From Nitrospirota bacterium (lineage in GTDB: Bacteria; JACPQY01), in the NCBI GenBank assembly GCA_016180645.1, contig JACPAV010000002.1, positions 110,628-174,627 on the forward strand: DNA of 64,000 bases, written 5' to 3'. The notes below the pieces were generated by a model. The model was not told the DNA's origin. It was given only the letters and a program-made list of their open reading frames with translations, and made no database searches. Made by a program: the position numbers and the translations under genes. Of the stretch, positions 51,133-61,004 are shown one piece after another. The first letter of the stretch is position 1, and each line of letters begins with the position of its first letter.

Positions 51133-52334
51133 CAGATGAGAACGTGGTGTAGGTTGGGATCAGGGTTCGTAATCTGGTGAAGGATGACGTTCGTTTCATC
51201 CAGGAAACAGCCGGCGGGGCATTTCCGTTTCAGATCGATTTTCCGGGCCACGTCCTGCCGCCGTTTCGACTCCCAGATCTTGTCCATGGAATCCTCGTAG
51301 ATGTTGCCGATGACAAACTCGGGATCCCCACCGTGATCGATGCAGAGGTATACGTTGCCGTCCGGTTCCATCATCGGCACCAGAGGGTGGGCCCGGCACC
51401 GGTCGTAGCGCTCCGCTCCGTTGAATTGCTTCACATACGCCCGACGGATTTGATCTACCTTTACGTGCACTTCGAACCGCTCGGTTTGGTAGCGAGACTG
51501 GATGTCCAGCAGCCGCGACACCATGGCCGCCGCTTGCTCCTCTCGCGCGTCCTCCGTGGAATGAAGGTCCATGGAAGAAACCGTGATGTGCTCGTTGCTC
51601 CGGTTGCGCTGGAGCGATTTGAAGACCACGTAGTCGACACCCACCTCGCCGAACAGGGCGGCGAATCCCTCGAAATCCTCCTCGGTGAGGGGCGAGCAGA
51701 TCATCTGGCAGCCGATGTGAGGGTAGAGGCTGCCGCGTCGGCGCTTCTCTTCGACGAGATGGCGGATATTGCGCAGGACCCGATCGAAATCCGCCCGGCC
51801 CCTCCCGTTGGAATTCGCGGCCGCGTGCCAGCGCGAATGCAGGGATTTCGAGGCGGCATCCACGCTGAACCGGACGGCCACGGCCCCCGCAAAGAGGGAT
51901 GGGAAGAACTTGTCCGTGAGATGTTCCCCGTTCGTGAACAACATGTATCGAAGGCCCAGGTCGCTCGCCGCGTCGAGCATGGTCCTGGCCGAGGGGTGCA
52001 GGAGGGGCTCCCCTTGACCTGCGATGGTCAGGCCCTGGGTCCCCCCCGCGGCGAGGATCTTGACGTTTCGGATCCAGACGTCAGGCTGGATGATCAGTTC
52101 ATCCTTCGCCTTGAGGGACGGCGTCTTGCGGGTCGTGTACGCCGAACTGCACCAGGCGCAACTGTGATTGCAGTAGGTGGTAAAGCCCGTGCTGACGCTG
52201 ACCGGCCAACAGTCGCCTGTCTTCACAAGGGAGGCCACAGCCTCCGGGTGATAGAAAATCTTTCTTCGGTCATACCTTGACAGGCAGAACGCCGTCGCGT
52301 CCTCCGTCGTGGGTCGGCGCATCTCCGCGCTCAT
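51132..52334 (-). CDS. Radical SAM protein with SPASM-like C-terminal cluster
   Basis: 400 residues from the ATG at 52334; GTG 52337 is equally possible. The radical SAM site is TTYCNHSCAWCSSAY (CxxxCxxC, about residues 51-58), followed by GQGEPLLHP and RFSVDAASKSLH. The C-terminal part (CRAHPLVPMMEPDGNVYLCIDHG ... KRKCPAGCF) has the cysteine spacing of a SPASM or twitch auxiliary cluster. Members modify peptides, or sugars as in the dehydrogenase/epimerase types. Within a glycan operon, a carbohydrate or an amino-acid decoration is the likely target. Strong candidate for unusual chemistry. Confidence 0.87.
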   Translation of the reverse strand: MSAEMRRPTTEDATAFCLSRYDRRKIFYHPEAVASLVKTGDCWPVSVSTGFTTYCNHSCAWCSSAYTTRKTPSLKAKDELIIQPDVWIRNVKILAAGGTQGLTIAGQGEPLLHPSARTMLDAASDLGLRYMLFTNGEHLTDKFFPSLFAGAVAVRFSVDAASKSLHSRWHAAANSNGRGRADFDRVLRNIRHLVEEKRRRGSLYPHIGCQMICSPLTEEDFEGFAALFGEVGVDYVVFKSLQRNRSNEHITVSSMDLHSTEDAREEQAAAMVSRLLDIQSRYQTERFEVHVKVDQIRRAYVKQFNGAERYDRCRAHPLVPMMEPDGNVYLCIDHGGDPEFVIGNIYEDSMDKIWESKRRQDVARKIDLKRKCPAGCFLDETNVILHQITNPDPNLHHVLI

Positions 52335-52344
52335 CACGCCATGT

Positions 52345-53121
52345 TCATGCGGCCGGCGATGGGCCCGCGGCCGAAGCCGGTTCTTGCGAAAAGGTGAAAG
52401 TGGAGAACGAGTAGTCTCCCCCGTACCCGATCCGTTCGAAACATTGATGCCATTCCCCCATGCTCCTGAACACCTGGACGGTTGCGCCCCAGTCATGCAA
52501 TCCTTCCTCCTCTGCGGGGCTGGCGTAGCTGGCTACATTCAGGAAACAAAGTCCACGGCTGACTCTCATCAACTCCCGCACGGCCTGATCCGCCCGATCT
52601 TCATCAAGGTTGTGAAGGGTGCCGATGGACACGACCAGATCGAAACTGTGATCCGCAAAGCCCAAGGCATGGGCGCTCATGCGGGAAAACCGACCCCGCA
52701 CCTCCGCCTTGGCGTGCCGGAGGGCATATGCGCTGATGTCGCATCCAAAGGCGACCGGGGCGCCGTCCGCTCCCAGTCGGCGCTGGAATTCGTACGCCAG
52801 GAATCCTTTGGCGCAGCCCACATCCAGTATTCGCTGCCCCGGCTTTAGATCGTAGTGGCGGATCATGGCCTCGGCCACCGTGCCCCACCGGCCGTCATAG
52901 TAGTAGCCGCCGTATCCCAGATCCGAATCGAAGTAGGCCTGCCCAAACCGCAGCAAGGAGGCCCTCTGTTCTTCCGTAAGACTCCGCCTGATCCGGAGTC
53001 GACGAAGGCGGTCCGCCCTGCCGTGCGCGGAGTCCCCTCCGCCGACCCCTTGCAAGAAGTCGACCCTTCTAGGAGCGCTCACAGGTTGTGGAAGGATCTG
53101 AGGGGTCTTCCCCCGATCCAA
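52345..53121 (-). CDS. SAM-dependent class I methyltransferase
   Basis: 258 residues. The SAM-binding motif I is RILDVGCAKGFLAYEF (about residues 97-112); the acidic residue of the next strand is in AFGCDISAYALRHA, and motif IV/post-I is FDLVVSIGTLHNL. The first 60 residues are arginine-rich and may include an overlong start. It is 10 bp upstream of the radical SAM gene. The substrate is unknown; an O-, N- or C-methylation of a surface sugar or its decoration fits the context. Confidence 0.85.
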   Translation of the reverse strand: MDRGKTPQILPQPVSAPRRVDFLQGVGGGDSAHGRADRLRRLRIRRSLTEEQRASLLRFGQAYFDSDLGYGGYYYDGRWGTVAEAMIRHYDLKPGQRILDVGCAKGFLAYEFQRRLGADGAPVAFGCDISAYALRHAKAEVRGRFSRMSAHALGFADHSFDLVVSIGTLHNLDEDRADQAVRELMRVSRGLCFLNVASYASPAEEEGLHDWGATVQVFRSMGEWHQCFERIGYGGDYSFSTFTFSQEPASAAGPSPAA

Positions 53122-53255
53122 GGTCCCGGGCGGACTCGAAACGCTTTCCCCGTCTGCGGCACGTCAACGCCCACCTCTTCATGGGCCTACCGGGGCGACG
53201 CCGCCGTCACCCGGAAAGACGTGCGGGAAAAATCGGATGAAACGCCTCAAGAACG

Positions 53256-55502
53256 TCATGGCCCCATCATCCCGATGGCGGAAGGCGCCTCCGGAACGGC
53301 AGCCACGCCGCGAACCGGTTCGAAAAGGTCCGGGGGCTGTTTTCGCCATCCTTCAAGCGAGGACCTCGAATTCATGTGCCACACTTTGTCCGCCCCCCAC
53401 TGTTTGACGTACTTTTCCGCCGCCTGCTCCATGGCGGATTCCCGGTTCAGGCCGGCTTTGAAGCCTTCCAACAACCAACGGAGACAGGTTCCCATTCGCT
53501 CCGCCGCGCATCCGTCCCGGTAGGGATCGAGATCATCCAGAAGGGAGGTCCAATGCCCAAATCCCGGAATCCCTTTCGGGCGCCGCCAGTGCTCCTGGCA
53601 CGCCAGCCATAAGGACTCCCAGTCTTGGAAGACCACACGGCCCGGACCCAGTTCGTACAGCGGACTCTCCTTCCAGCCTTCCCGATCCAGCAGGAGTGTA
53701 GGCACGCCGGCCAGCGCCGACTCGCAACCGGCCGTTCCGGACCAGAGATGCCCATGGATGGCGATATCGGACGCCAAGGCGGCGGCGGCGGGAGGATACG
53801 CCCCATGGGGGTTCCCTTCCTCGAAAACGAAGCACCGACCGGTCGCCTCCGCTTCCGCCAATTGCTCGGCCACGGGGCCGAGACGCCGTCTGAGGGTGCC
53901 GGGGATTTTCGGCTTCAGGACCAGTCCCAGCGTGGGCTCCTCCAGCAGCTTCTCAAGCAGAAAGGAATAGTTCTCTCTCATTCGTTCATGCCCCAGGGCA
54001 TGCCATCGACCATCTTCGGCCGAGCCCTCGTCAAAATACGCCAGGATTCGTGATGCGCCGCCGGTCTTGAGCTTTTCCCTCAACTCCGCCGCCTGTGACC
54101 GCAGGAGCGGGAAACGGTGGTCACCCAGGTATCCCGTCACGAAAAAATAACGGAAGGCCGAACCGACCTCGCGCTCGGCCTTCGCCCTCGACGAGGAAAA
54201 GCCGAACAGGAGATCGCTGTAGGAGGAGAGTCCCACCGACAGGTCGTGAGAGCGTTGATAAATCACCGTCACTCCGCCCAGACTTCTTAACGCATCGACG
54301 ATGGCGCACTGTCTTGGCTCGGCGTTGAACCAGGACACGTAGATTTTGACGTCCTCCGAATCAAACAGATCGGTCCAGTAGGCCCTGAGCAATGTGTAGG
54401 TAAAGGACATCTCATCCAGCCATTCCCGGGTGCTCCATGCCGGCCCCTCCGTTGCACCGCCTCTGAGCAGGCGCAGAGGCGCGTAGCGCGGCCGATGGGT
54501 GAAAAGCGGTATGGCCGCTCCCCGTCGAGCTCCAGGAGAAAGCGCGATGGCATTCATTCCAGACCGTTGGGTGAGCCGCAACCTCGGTTCATCGAGCGGG
54601 TCGGAGGGCAGTCCGAAGACGAGAAGCAGATCTCGAGCCGGCAAGGACGACTGTTGCCAAAAAAACACATCGGAGTACCGCTCCGGGTATTCCAGATTGA
54701 AATGGCCGTAGGATTCGGCCGCCAGTCGCGGCCCTTGATCCATCCGGGCCGGCTTCCGCGGGTCGGTATTCCAGGAAGCGGCAGCCGCCCTCAATTTCTT
54801 CCGAGACTCCCGTCTGCCGGAGTGGAGGGCCGCGCGCATTCGGTCGAGGGCGTCCGTCAATGGCATCTCGGCCACGTCCACCCCGAATCTACGAGCGTAC
54901 AACCGGACGACATCCATGAAAGGGCGAAACCGCATGAGGAGCAGCACGGCCGCCCATCCACGTTTCTCAACGGCCGCTTGCCTTGCGCAGATCCGCACAA
55001 GCCACAAAGCTCTCCAGAACGACTTGGGCGTCGGGAGTCCCACCTCCGCAAGGAGCGTTTTCATCAGGAAGCGACCCAACCCCTCATCTTGAGGCGGCGC
55101 CGAATGAACCTCCCTCAAGCCAGGGACGTTGAGGAGCCACTCCCGGATTTCCGGCAGGTCCCGATATCGCATCGACTGCCAAGTGGAGTTGCCGGATTCA
55201 TCCCGCAGCTCATCCAAACGAAAATCCAATCGGACCAGCTTGACCCCGACGCTTTTCGCCGTGACGTTCATGAGCCAGCGGCCAACGGGGCCACCCCCCA
55301 TGTCCAGATAGTAGCAAATCTCCACCCGTCGGCCCCGTGACCATCCTGTCCAGGCCAGGCGGGGCAGGACATCGAACAACCAGGACGCGGCATGGATCTC
55401 TTCAACGACGACGAGAATCCCCTTGGGGGCGGTGGAGGAGCGATCGCCGGTACCCGTCGCTGCCTTCTTTCCTCGAGCCGCCTGCATGCGTGTCCCTCGC
55501 AA
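53256..55502 (-). CDS. Large 748-residue protein, possible GT-B transferase; family unrecognised
   Basis: A long cytoplasmic protein with no signal peptide or evident membrane segment. The C-terminal region (about residues 480-690) has GT-B-like pieces: SRILAYFDEGSAEDGRWHALGHERM, LGLVLKPKIPGTL, then SDIAIHGHLWSGTAGCESALAGVPTLLLDREG. In CDP-glycerol transferases and related families a late GxxGCExxxxGxP segment contacts the donor. The N-terminal 300 residues have no match I know. An internal Met6 is an alternative start. It directly precedes the CBS-nucleotidyltransferase gene stop with no gap. Confidence 0.55.
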   Translation of the reverse strand: MRGTRMQAARGKKAATGTGDRSSTAPKGILVVVEEIHAASWLFDVLPRLAWTGWSRGRRVEICYYLDMGGGPVGRWLMNVTAKSVGVKLVRLDFRLDELRDESGNSTWQSMRYRDLPEIREWLLNVPGLREVHSAPPQDEGLGRFLMKTLLAEVGLPTPKSFWRALWLVRICARQAAVEKRGWAAVLLLMRFRPFMDVVRLYARRFGVDVAEMPLTDALDRMRAALHSGRRESRKKLRAAAASWNTDPRKPARMDQGPRLAAESYGHFNLEYPERYSDVFFWQQSSLPARDLLLVFGLPSDPLDEPRLRLTQRSGMNAIALSPGARRGAAIPLFTHRPRYAPLRLLRGGATEGPAWSTREWLDEMSFTYTLLRAYWTDLFDSEDVKIYVSWFNAEPRQCAIVDALRSLGGVTVIYQRSHDLSVGLSSYSDLLFGFSSSRAKAEREVGSAFRYFFVTGYLGDHRFPLLRSQAAELREKLKTGGASRILAYFDEGSAEDGRWHALGHERMRENYSFLLEKLLEEPTLGLVLKPKIPGTLRRRLGPVAEQLAEAEATGRCFVFEEGNPHGAYPPAAAALASDIAIHGHLWSGTAGCESALAGVPTLLLDREGWKESPLYELGPGRVVFQDWESLWLACQEHWRRPKGIPGFGHWTSLLDDLDPYRDGCAAERMGTCLRWLLEGFKAGLNRESAMEQAAEKYVKQWGADKVWHMNSRSSLEGWRKQPPDLFEPVRGVAAVPEAPSAIGMMGP

Positions 55503-56582
55503 CTAGAGGGCCATGGCCGAGGCGCCCTGGACCTCTCTCTGCACTCTTTCATAATCGTCCGGTTGCCCGACATCGGACCAGTATTCATGGATCGGGAAAC
55601 TCACGACCCTTTTCCGCGCGTTCAAGAGATCGTTGATGACGTCGGTCATGTCCAGGGATTCGCCGACCGGAATCCGTTGCAGCACCGAGGGCTCCAAGAG
55701 ATAGATGCCCGCGTTGATAAAGAACGTCAGGCAAGGTTTCTCCTTCAAGTCCGTTACGCGATGCCCCTCACATTCCACCACCCCGTAGGGAACCGCCACG
55801 CGGTGTGATCGCACGGCTACGGTCAAGTCGGCCCCGTGCTCTCGATGGAAACTGAGCATGGCCCGGTAGTTCACGTGAGAGAGAACGTCGCCGTTGATGA
55901 CGAGCAGCGTTTCGTCCGTGCGATCCATGATCGCCAAGCCCCCCGCGGTACCCAGCGGGCGATCCTCCACGACATAGCCGATCTCGATGCCGAAATCCCG
56001 TCCATCCCCGAGATGCTCGGTGATCTTTTCGGACCGGTAGTGGGTGGTGATATGGACCCTCTTGATCCCCGCGTCTCGAAGTTGGCCGACGATCCGTTCG
56101 ATCAACGGCCGATCTCCCACCGGCAACATCGGCTTGGGCAACTCCTCCGTGAGCGGCCGCAATCTCCGCCCTTCTCCTCCCGCCACGACGACGGCCCTTA
56201 CCGAACAGATCTCATCGGGCAAGAATTCTTTCTGCGACACCAAGCCCGCCACACGCCCTTCGGAATCAAGGATGGGGAGATGGAACATCCGGTGCTTCTG
56301 GAAAAGCGCGATGCACCTCTCGGCCGTGGCACCCTCGCGGGCCGTCACGGGTCTTTCGAAACGCGTTCCTTTCTTGGCTCGGAGAAGGTTTTCGACCGGC
56401 GCATCGAGGTTGGTATCCGCAAGAATGGCCCTCCGGACGTCCCCGTCCGTGATCGTCCCGACCAGCCTTCGGCCCTCATCGACCACCAAGACGATGCTCA
56501 GGCCGTTGGCCGTCATCCGAGCCATGGCCTCTCGGACCGTGCTTCGTCCGTCGATACAGAAACGCTCCTGGTCTGTACGCAT
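55503..56582 (-). CDS. CBS-domain sugar-1-phosphate nucleotidyltransferase (PtmE-like)
   Basis: 359 residues from ATG 56582, with an AAGGAAG ribosome site. Residues 1-115 are a CBS pair (MTANGLSIVLVVDEGRRLVGTITDGDVRRAI and FHLPILDSEGRVAGLVS). Residues 125-350 are an NTP-transferase domain with VVVAGGEGRRLRPLTEELPKP and NGDVL. This is the architecture of PtmE, the glucosamine-1-phosphate guanylyltransferase of the Campylobacter legionaminic pathway. It activates the sugar that LegB, LegC and LegG then modify. The CBS pair may bind a nucleotide as regulator. Confidence 0.82.
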   Translation of the reverse strand: MRTDQERFCIDGRSTVREAMARMTANGLSIVLVVDEGRRLVGTITDGDVRRAILADTNLDAPVENLLRAKKGTRFERPVTAREGATAERCIALFQKHRMFHLPILDSEGRVAGLVSQKEFLPDEICSVRAVVVAGGEGRRLRPLTEELPKPMLPVGDRPLIERIVGQLRDAGIKRVHITTHYRSEKITEHLGDGRDFGIEIGYVVEDRPLGTAGGLAIMDRTDETLLVINGDVLSHVNYRAMLSFHREHGADLTVAVRSHRVAVPYGVVECEGHRVTDLKEKPCLTFFINAGIYLLEPSVLQRIPVGESLDMTDVINDLLNARKRVVSFPIHEYWSDVGQPDDYERVQREVQGASAMAL

Positions 56583-56724
56583 CCTTGCTTCCTTTCAAGG
56601 GGTTGGCCGGACAGTCTCCGGCCTTCCGCCTAGTTTGCGGCGCCGGCCGCCGCCGGGCCTTCAGGATTCCGGCCATCCGGGCGCCGGAGGAGCCCGCCAA
56701 GCGCCGGTGGGCCTTCCACCCTTT

Positions 56725-57828
56725 TCAGGCTTCCCCCCTGCGGCCGAATCCCGCGGGTTTGCCGGCTAAGCGGGCGAAGTCGGCCAATTCGGACCATCGA
56801 ATCGATGGACCGAAGAGGATTCCGCCCCCGGTGCAGTTGTAGGTCTCGCAATCGGCCTGCCCCGCCATTTCGAGGAAAACGTCCCGATACCAGAGGTAAG
56901 CGGGGTCTGTGTAGAATTCCTTGTCTACATGCGGATTGTGAATGCGCACGTACATCTCATCCAGGCGATTGCGCCCGACCAGATCGACGATTTCATGAAA
57001 GTACTGAGTACGCTCGTAGGGCATGTCGGCGTAGTAGCCGAGATCCATGCCGATCAAACCGATCCTTTTCTTTCGCAGCACGGCATGAGCGATCACCCAA
57101 CACGCGGCGCCTACGTTTCCGCCGGCGTTGATGCAGGGGAGACCATTCAAATGGTGGAGCCTCCGGGTCAGGCTTTCTTCGGCCTCGTAGTCATCCAGCA
57201 TCGGGTTCCACCAGTAAAGATTCATCCCAGCCCCCAGGGCGCGCGCGACCACGGCGCACGAAGAACCCGTGGAGACGGCGAGCTTGATCCTTGGCCCTGC
57301 GCGATCCACCATTTCGGTGAGCTCCCGATTGAATCGGATCTGGTCTTCCCGGAACTTGGGGTCCATGTCCTGTCTCGAATAGTAATCATCCCGCCAGACG
57401 GCTTCCTCGGTGAGATGGGGATCGCCGAACCATCGGACCACCCGTTCGGGATGCGAATCGAGCGTGACCACCAGATCGGGGGCAATTCCGCTTCTCAGGC
57501 ACCAAGCCAGGGAAGACTCCGCGGCTATGATGACGCCCTCGAACCCCGATTCCCGAATCAACCTTGCCGTGTCAAACCGATGGATGGAGGGACCGGCCGC
57601 GATGACCAATGCATCTTCCCCCTGCGCCATGCGAGTCTTTGCCAAATCTTCCACACTGCGGCCTGAAGCGATCGCATCCGTGTTCGACTTCGCATTGGCC
57701 AGACAGACATCGCCGACCTTTTCCAGCGTGAGGGAATCGAGCTGTCCGGCGATCCGGCGACCCAGGTCCCCAGGCCCCGGTGCTTTCGCCCTGGACGCCT
57801 CTCCCATCTCGATCCCCGTTCGAATCAT
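56725..57828 (-). CDS. DUF115 / MAF-like protein (putative nonulosonate transferase)
   Basis: 367 residues. The core has ALVIAAGPSIHRFDTARLIRESGFEGVIIAAESSLAWCLRSGIAPDLVVTLDSHP and later INAGGNVGAACWVIAHAVLRKKRIGLIGMDLGYY. This is the DUF115 (MptE-like) domain of motility-associated factors. In flagellated bacteria such proteins attach legionaminic or pseudaminic acid to flagellin. It abuts the LegC gene. The 142 bp after it (56583-56724) hold no gene. No flagellin is in the window, so another acceptor is possible. Confidence 0.75.
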   Translation of the reverse strand: MIRTGIEMGEASRAKAPGPGDLGRRIAGQLDSLTLEKVGDVCLANAKSNTDAIASGRSVEDLAKTRMAQGEDALVIAAGPSIHRFDTARLIRESGFEGVIIAAESSLAWCLRSGIAPDLVVTLDSHPERVVRWFGDPHLTEEAVWRDDYYSRQDMDPKFREDQIRFNRELTEMVDRAGPRIKLAVSTGSSCAVVARALGAGMNLYWWNPMLDDYEAEESLTRRLHHLNGLPCINAGGNVGAACWVIAHAVLRKKRIGLIGMDLGYYADMPYERTQYFHEIVDLVGRNRLDEMYVRIHNPHVDKEFYTDPAYLWYRDVFLEMAGQADCETYNCTGGGILFGPSIRWSELADFARLAGKPAGFGRRGEA

Positions 57829-59118
57829 CTATCGACTTCCGGCTGAGGAACCGGTGGAGTGTGAAACCGGGAGCCCGGGCCCAACCCTGGCTTGCCCGCG
57901 CTGAGTCGACCCCCCTGAGATTCCGCGACCAGCCATGCGACCCAGAACGCGGCGGAAAATCCTACCGCATTCGCGAACTTCCTCCGGCTCCAACCCCACG
58001 CCGGAAGGAAGACTGATCCCTCTTCGGTGCAGGTCCACCGAGTGCTCAATCTCGAGGGTCTGGCAATTCCTGTACGGAGGGAGGTTGTGAATCGGATGCC
58101 ACAACGGCCTTGCCTCCACACCCCACCGGTCCAGTTCCCGGACGATTCGTCGCCGGGCCGGCAGCCCTCCGTGGTTGACGAGAAGGGTGAACAGCCAGTA
58201 CGTGGCCCGGGTCCGAGCGGGAGTGGGCATGAGCGCGATCCCCTCCAGACCCCCAAGCACTTCCCGGTAGGCTTGGGCCACGACGGATTTCCTCGCCACA
58301 AACTCCTCCAGGGATTCCACCTGGGCCAAGCCCACGGCAGCGTGGAGGTTCGTCATCCGGTAGTTGTACCCGACCTCGTTGTGGACGTACTCCAAGGGGT
58401 CGTCCTTCGCCTGTGTGGTCAGGTACCGGACACGGTCGGCCAGAGCCTTGGAGCGGGTCAGCACCATCCCCCCGCCTCCCGCCGTCACCACCTTGTTCCC
58501 ATTGAAACTCAGAACACCGGCGTCGCCGAAAGTTCCCGCCTGCCTCCCCTCGTAGAGGACTCCCATGGCTTCGGCTGCGTCCTCTACCACCCGGAGTCCG
58601 TAGTCGCCGGCGAGTTCCATGATGCGATCCATCTCGCAGGCCAGTCCCAGAATATGCACGGGAAGGATCGCTTGGATCCGACGGCCGGTTGTGCGGTTGA
58701 AGCAGACGCCCGCCCGTCTCTCGCACTGCCGGGCCAGGAACCGCTCCAGCTTCCGAACGTCCATCTGCCACGTTTCCGGGTCCGCGTCGACGAAGATCGG
58801 ATCGGCCCCGCAGTATCGAACGGCGTTGGCCGGCGCCACAAAGGTCAAGTCCGATACAAACACCTCATCCTCGGGCTCGACGCCCACGGCGAGGAGCGCG
58901 ACGTGGAGGGCGGCCGTGCCGTTCATCACCGCGACGGCATAAGGAACATTCACCACCTCGGCGGTCCGGCGTTCGAACCGTTCGACAAAGGGCCCGGCGG
59001 TGGAGATCCAACCTGAATCCAGGCATTCTTTGACGTACCTCGCTTCGTTCCCCGCCCAGTAGGGCTCGCTCAACGGAAACACGCGGCGGGACGCGCGACG
59101 GCGGCGCTCAGATCGCAT
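57829..59118 (-). CDS. legC: LegC-type aminotransferase
   Basis: 429 residues from the ATG at 59118, which overlaps the legB stop by 11 bp; the longer frame lies inside legB. Marks: FPLSEPYWAGNEARYVKECLDSGWIST, NGTAALHVALL, VEDAAEAMG, VLSFNGNKVVTAGGGGM (PLP lysine in NGNK) and YLTTQAKDDP. These are features of the LegC branch of DegT aminotransferases. It aminates the 4-keto intermediate made by LegB. The last 35 residues are a low-complexity tail. Confidence 0.9.
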   Translation of the reverse strand: MRSERRRRASRRVFPLSEPYWAGNEARYVKECLDSGWISTAGPFVERFERRTAEVVNVPYAVAVMNGTAALHVALLAVGVEPEDEVFVSDLTFVAPANAVRYCGADPIFVDADPETWQMDVRKLERFLARQCERRAGVCFNRTTGRRIQAILPVHILGLACEMDRIMELAGDYGLRVVEDAAEAMGVLYEGRQAGTFGDAGVLSFNGNKVVTAGGGGMVLTRSKALADRVRYLTTQAKDDPLEYVHNEVGYNYRMTNLHAAVGLAQVESLEEFVARKSVVAQAYREVLGGLEGIALMPTPARTRATYWLFTLLVNHGGLPARRRIVRELDRWGVEARPLWHPIHNLPPYRNCQTLEIEHSVDLHRRGISLPSGVGLEPEEVRECGRIFRRVLGRMAGRGISGGSTQRGQARVGPGLPVSHSTGSSAGSR

Positions 59119-60106
59119 ACGTGCCGATTCGATAGCGTGCCATGTTTCTCTCGACCCATTCAATGGTGCAAGCCAGTCCCGCTTCGAAGGAGAACCGCGG
59201 CTCCCAGCCCAGGAGCGACTTTGCTTTCCCGTTCTCGGCGCATAACTGCGCCACCTCGCTGGCCGTCGGTCGAACCCGTGCGTTCTCAGAGTTGATCGGA
59301 ACATCCTTTTTCAAGATTTTCAGGACGGACCCGGCCACTTCCCCAATCGAAATGTCCCGGCCCGAACCGATGTTGATCACCTCTCCTACCGCCGGGTTGG
59401 AATCCGCCATCCGGATGAACCCCTCCACCGTATCCGCAACAAAATTGAAATCGCGCCTCGGGGTGAGACTGCCGAGACGGATCTCCTTCGCCGCCAACGC
59501 CTGAGTGACAATCGTCGGGATGACGGCACGCGCGGACTGGCGCGGTCCGAAGGTATTGAAAGGCCTGATCGTAGCTACGGGGAGACCGAACGACCGATGA
59601 AACGCCTCGGCCAATTTGTCGGCCGCAATCTTGCTGGCCGAGTACGGCGACCAGCCTTGGAGGGGGTGCTCCTCATCGATCGGACAGTATCGGGCCGTTC
59701 CGTAGACCTCGCTGGTGGACGTGTGGACGACGCGCCCCACACCCGAGTCCAGAGCCGTCTGAAAAACGTTCAAACTCCCTTCGACGTTGGTATGCAAATA
59801 GGAGGCCGGCGCGCGATAAGAGTACGGAATGGCGATGAGAGCGCCCAGATGAAACAGGACATCGACGCCTTTCATGGCCGGACGCAGGCTGTCGCGATCG
59901 CGAAGATCACCCGGGAATACTTCGACATCGTCCTTTACATCGGACTCGTCCAGACAGCCCCACGAGTTGGCCGAGTTGTAGCGGATAAAGGCCCGAGTCC
60001 GGGCGCCGAGCTCCACCAATCGCTCCACGAGATGGCTCCCGATGAACCCCCCGGCACCCGTGACCAACACCTTCCGATTCGTCCAATTCGCTGAGCGGAC
60101 GCTCAT
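59108..60106 (-). CDS. legB: LegB-type NDP-GlcNAc 4,6-dehydratase
   Basis: 332 residues. Marks: [70 protein letters not shown], the YxxxK of SPYSASKIAADKL, and RPFNTFGPRQSARAVIPTIV. It removes water from GDP- or UDP-GlcNAc to give the 6-deoxy-4-keto sugar at the start of legionaminic acid synthesis. The start overlaps the methyltransferase stop by 4 bp; legC follows with overlap. Confidence 0.9.
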   Translation of the reverse strand: MSVRSANWTNRKVLVTGAGGFIGSHLVERLVELGARTRAFIRYNSANSWGCLDESDVKDDVEVFPGDLRDRDSLRPAMKGVDVLFHLGALIAIPYSYRAPASYLHTNVEGSLNVFQTALDSGVGRVVHTSTSEVYGTARYCPIDEEHPLQGWSPYSASKIAADKLAEAFHRSFGLPVATIRPFNTFGPRQSARAVIPTIVTQALAAKEIRLGSLTPRRDFNFVADTVEGFIRMADSNPAVGEVINIGSGRDISIGEVAGSVLKILKKDVPINSENARVRPTASEVAQLCAENGKAKSLLGWEPRFSFEAGLACTIEWVERNMARYRIGTYAI

Positions 60107-60984
60107 GCGATTCGTTTTCTGAAGCAGAAAGCCTTGATGGGTGCGTAGTCCCCCACGGGGGCAGCGAGTGAGGATGTCAAGAAACGCACAAAATGGCTGT
60201 TGCGGTCAAAGCGGGCCTCCGGGCCAAGGGCCAGGGGGTGCAGGACGCGCGCGATGTAATAGTGGTTGGACAGAAAATTACTCGGCAGAAAATCCGCGGG
60301 CAAAGACGGGTCCAGCCCGGGGCCCGTCAGCGGTTCCAAAGAGTGTTCCCACCGGTAGAAATCCACGGGCAGATACCGGTTGTGATGCGGCGGCAGAATA
60401 GGCGGCAACCCGAATTCCGAACGGGCCTCGTTCAGATGGACCAAGGCATCCTCGAAGGCTTCGATCCCCAGCATGAAGCCACCGGGTTTCAGGGTCCGGG
60501 CCAAGCCCTGCAGGGCCTGCCGCTGCTCGGCAGGATCCAGGACGTTGATCAGGACTCGCTGGCCCAGCACAAAGTCGAACCTACCCTCGCACCCGCTCAA
60601 ACGCCGCACATCTCCAGCTTCAATGGACACGCGCGAAGAATTTCCGAACCGCGCCCGGGCCACTTCCATCATTTCCGGCGTGTATTCCAAGCCGACGAAC
60701 CGGAGTCCGGGGAACTCTTCCGACAGAACGTGCAAGGTCAACCCATTCCCGCATCCCATGTCGCACAGGACCAGATTCTCTTCTTTCCGGCCGTCGCGGA
60801 TCAAGCGTGCCAGGACCAATCCGACGAACCGGCAAATCAGCCGCGTTTCCCGTTCGCGCACGGTCGCATCCATCATGGTTGAAGTCGGCGCCAATCCATG
60901 CTCCTTGGCCTGACGGGCGTAGTGCTCCAAAATGAGCCCGTCTGGATCCTCAGACGTTGGAGAACATCCGGACGTGGCTACCAT
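60103..60984 (-). CDS. SAM-dependent methyltransferase
   Basis: 293 residues from ATG 60984, 20 bp after the legG stop. Motif I is LCDMGCGNGLTLHVL, followed by FVGLEYTPEMMEVARARFG and FDFVLGQRVLINVLDPAEQ. The C-terminal third (PVDFYRWEHSLEPLTGPGLD) is specific to an unnamed subgroup. The location inside legG-legB-legC suggests methylation of the nonulosonic acid or of its precursor or acyl group. The substrate is not shown by the sequence. Confidence 0.82.
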   Translation of the reverse strand: MVATSGCSPTSEDPDGLILEHYARQAKEHGLAPTSTMMDATVRERETRLICRFVGLVLARLIRDGRKEENLVLCDMGCGNGLTLHVLSEEFPGLRFVGLEYTPEMMEVARARFGNSSRVSIEAGDVRRLSGCEGRFDFVLGQRVLINVLDPAEQRQALQGLARTLKPGGFMLGIEAFEDALVHLNEARSEFGLPPILPPHHNRYLPVDFYRWEHSLEPLTGPGLDPSLPADFLPSNFLSNHYYIARVLHPLALGPEARFDRNSHFVRFLTSSLAAPVGDYAPIKAFCFRKRIA

Positions 60985-61004
60985 GCGATTCGTTCGACCA
61001 TGAC

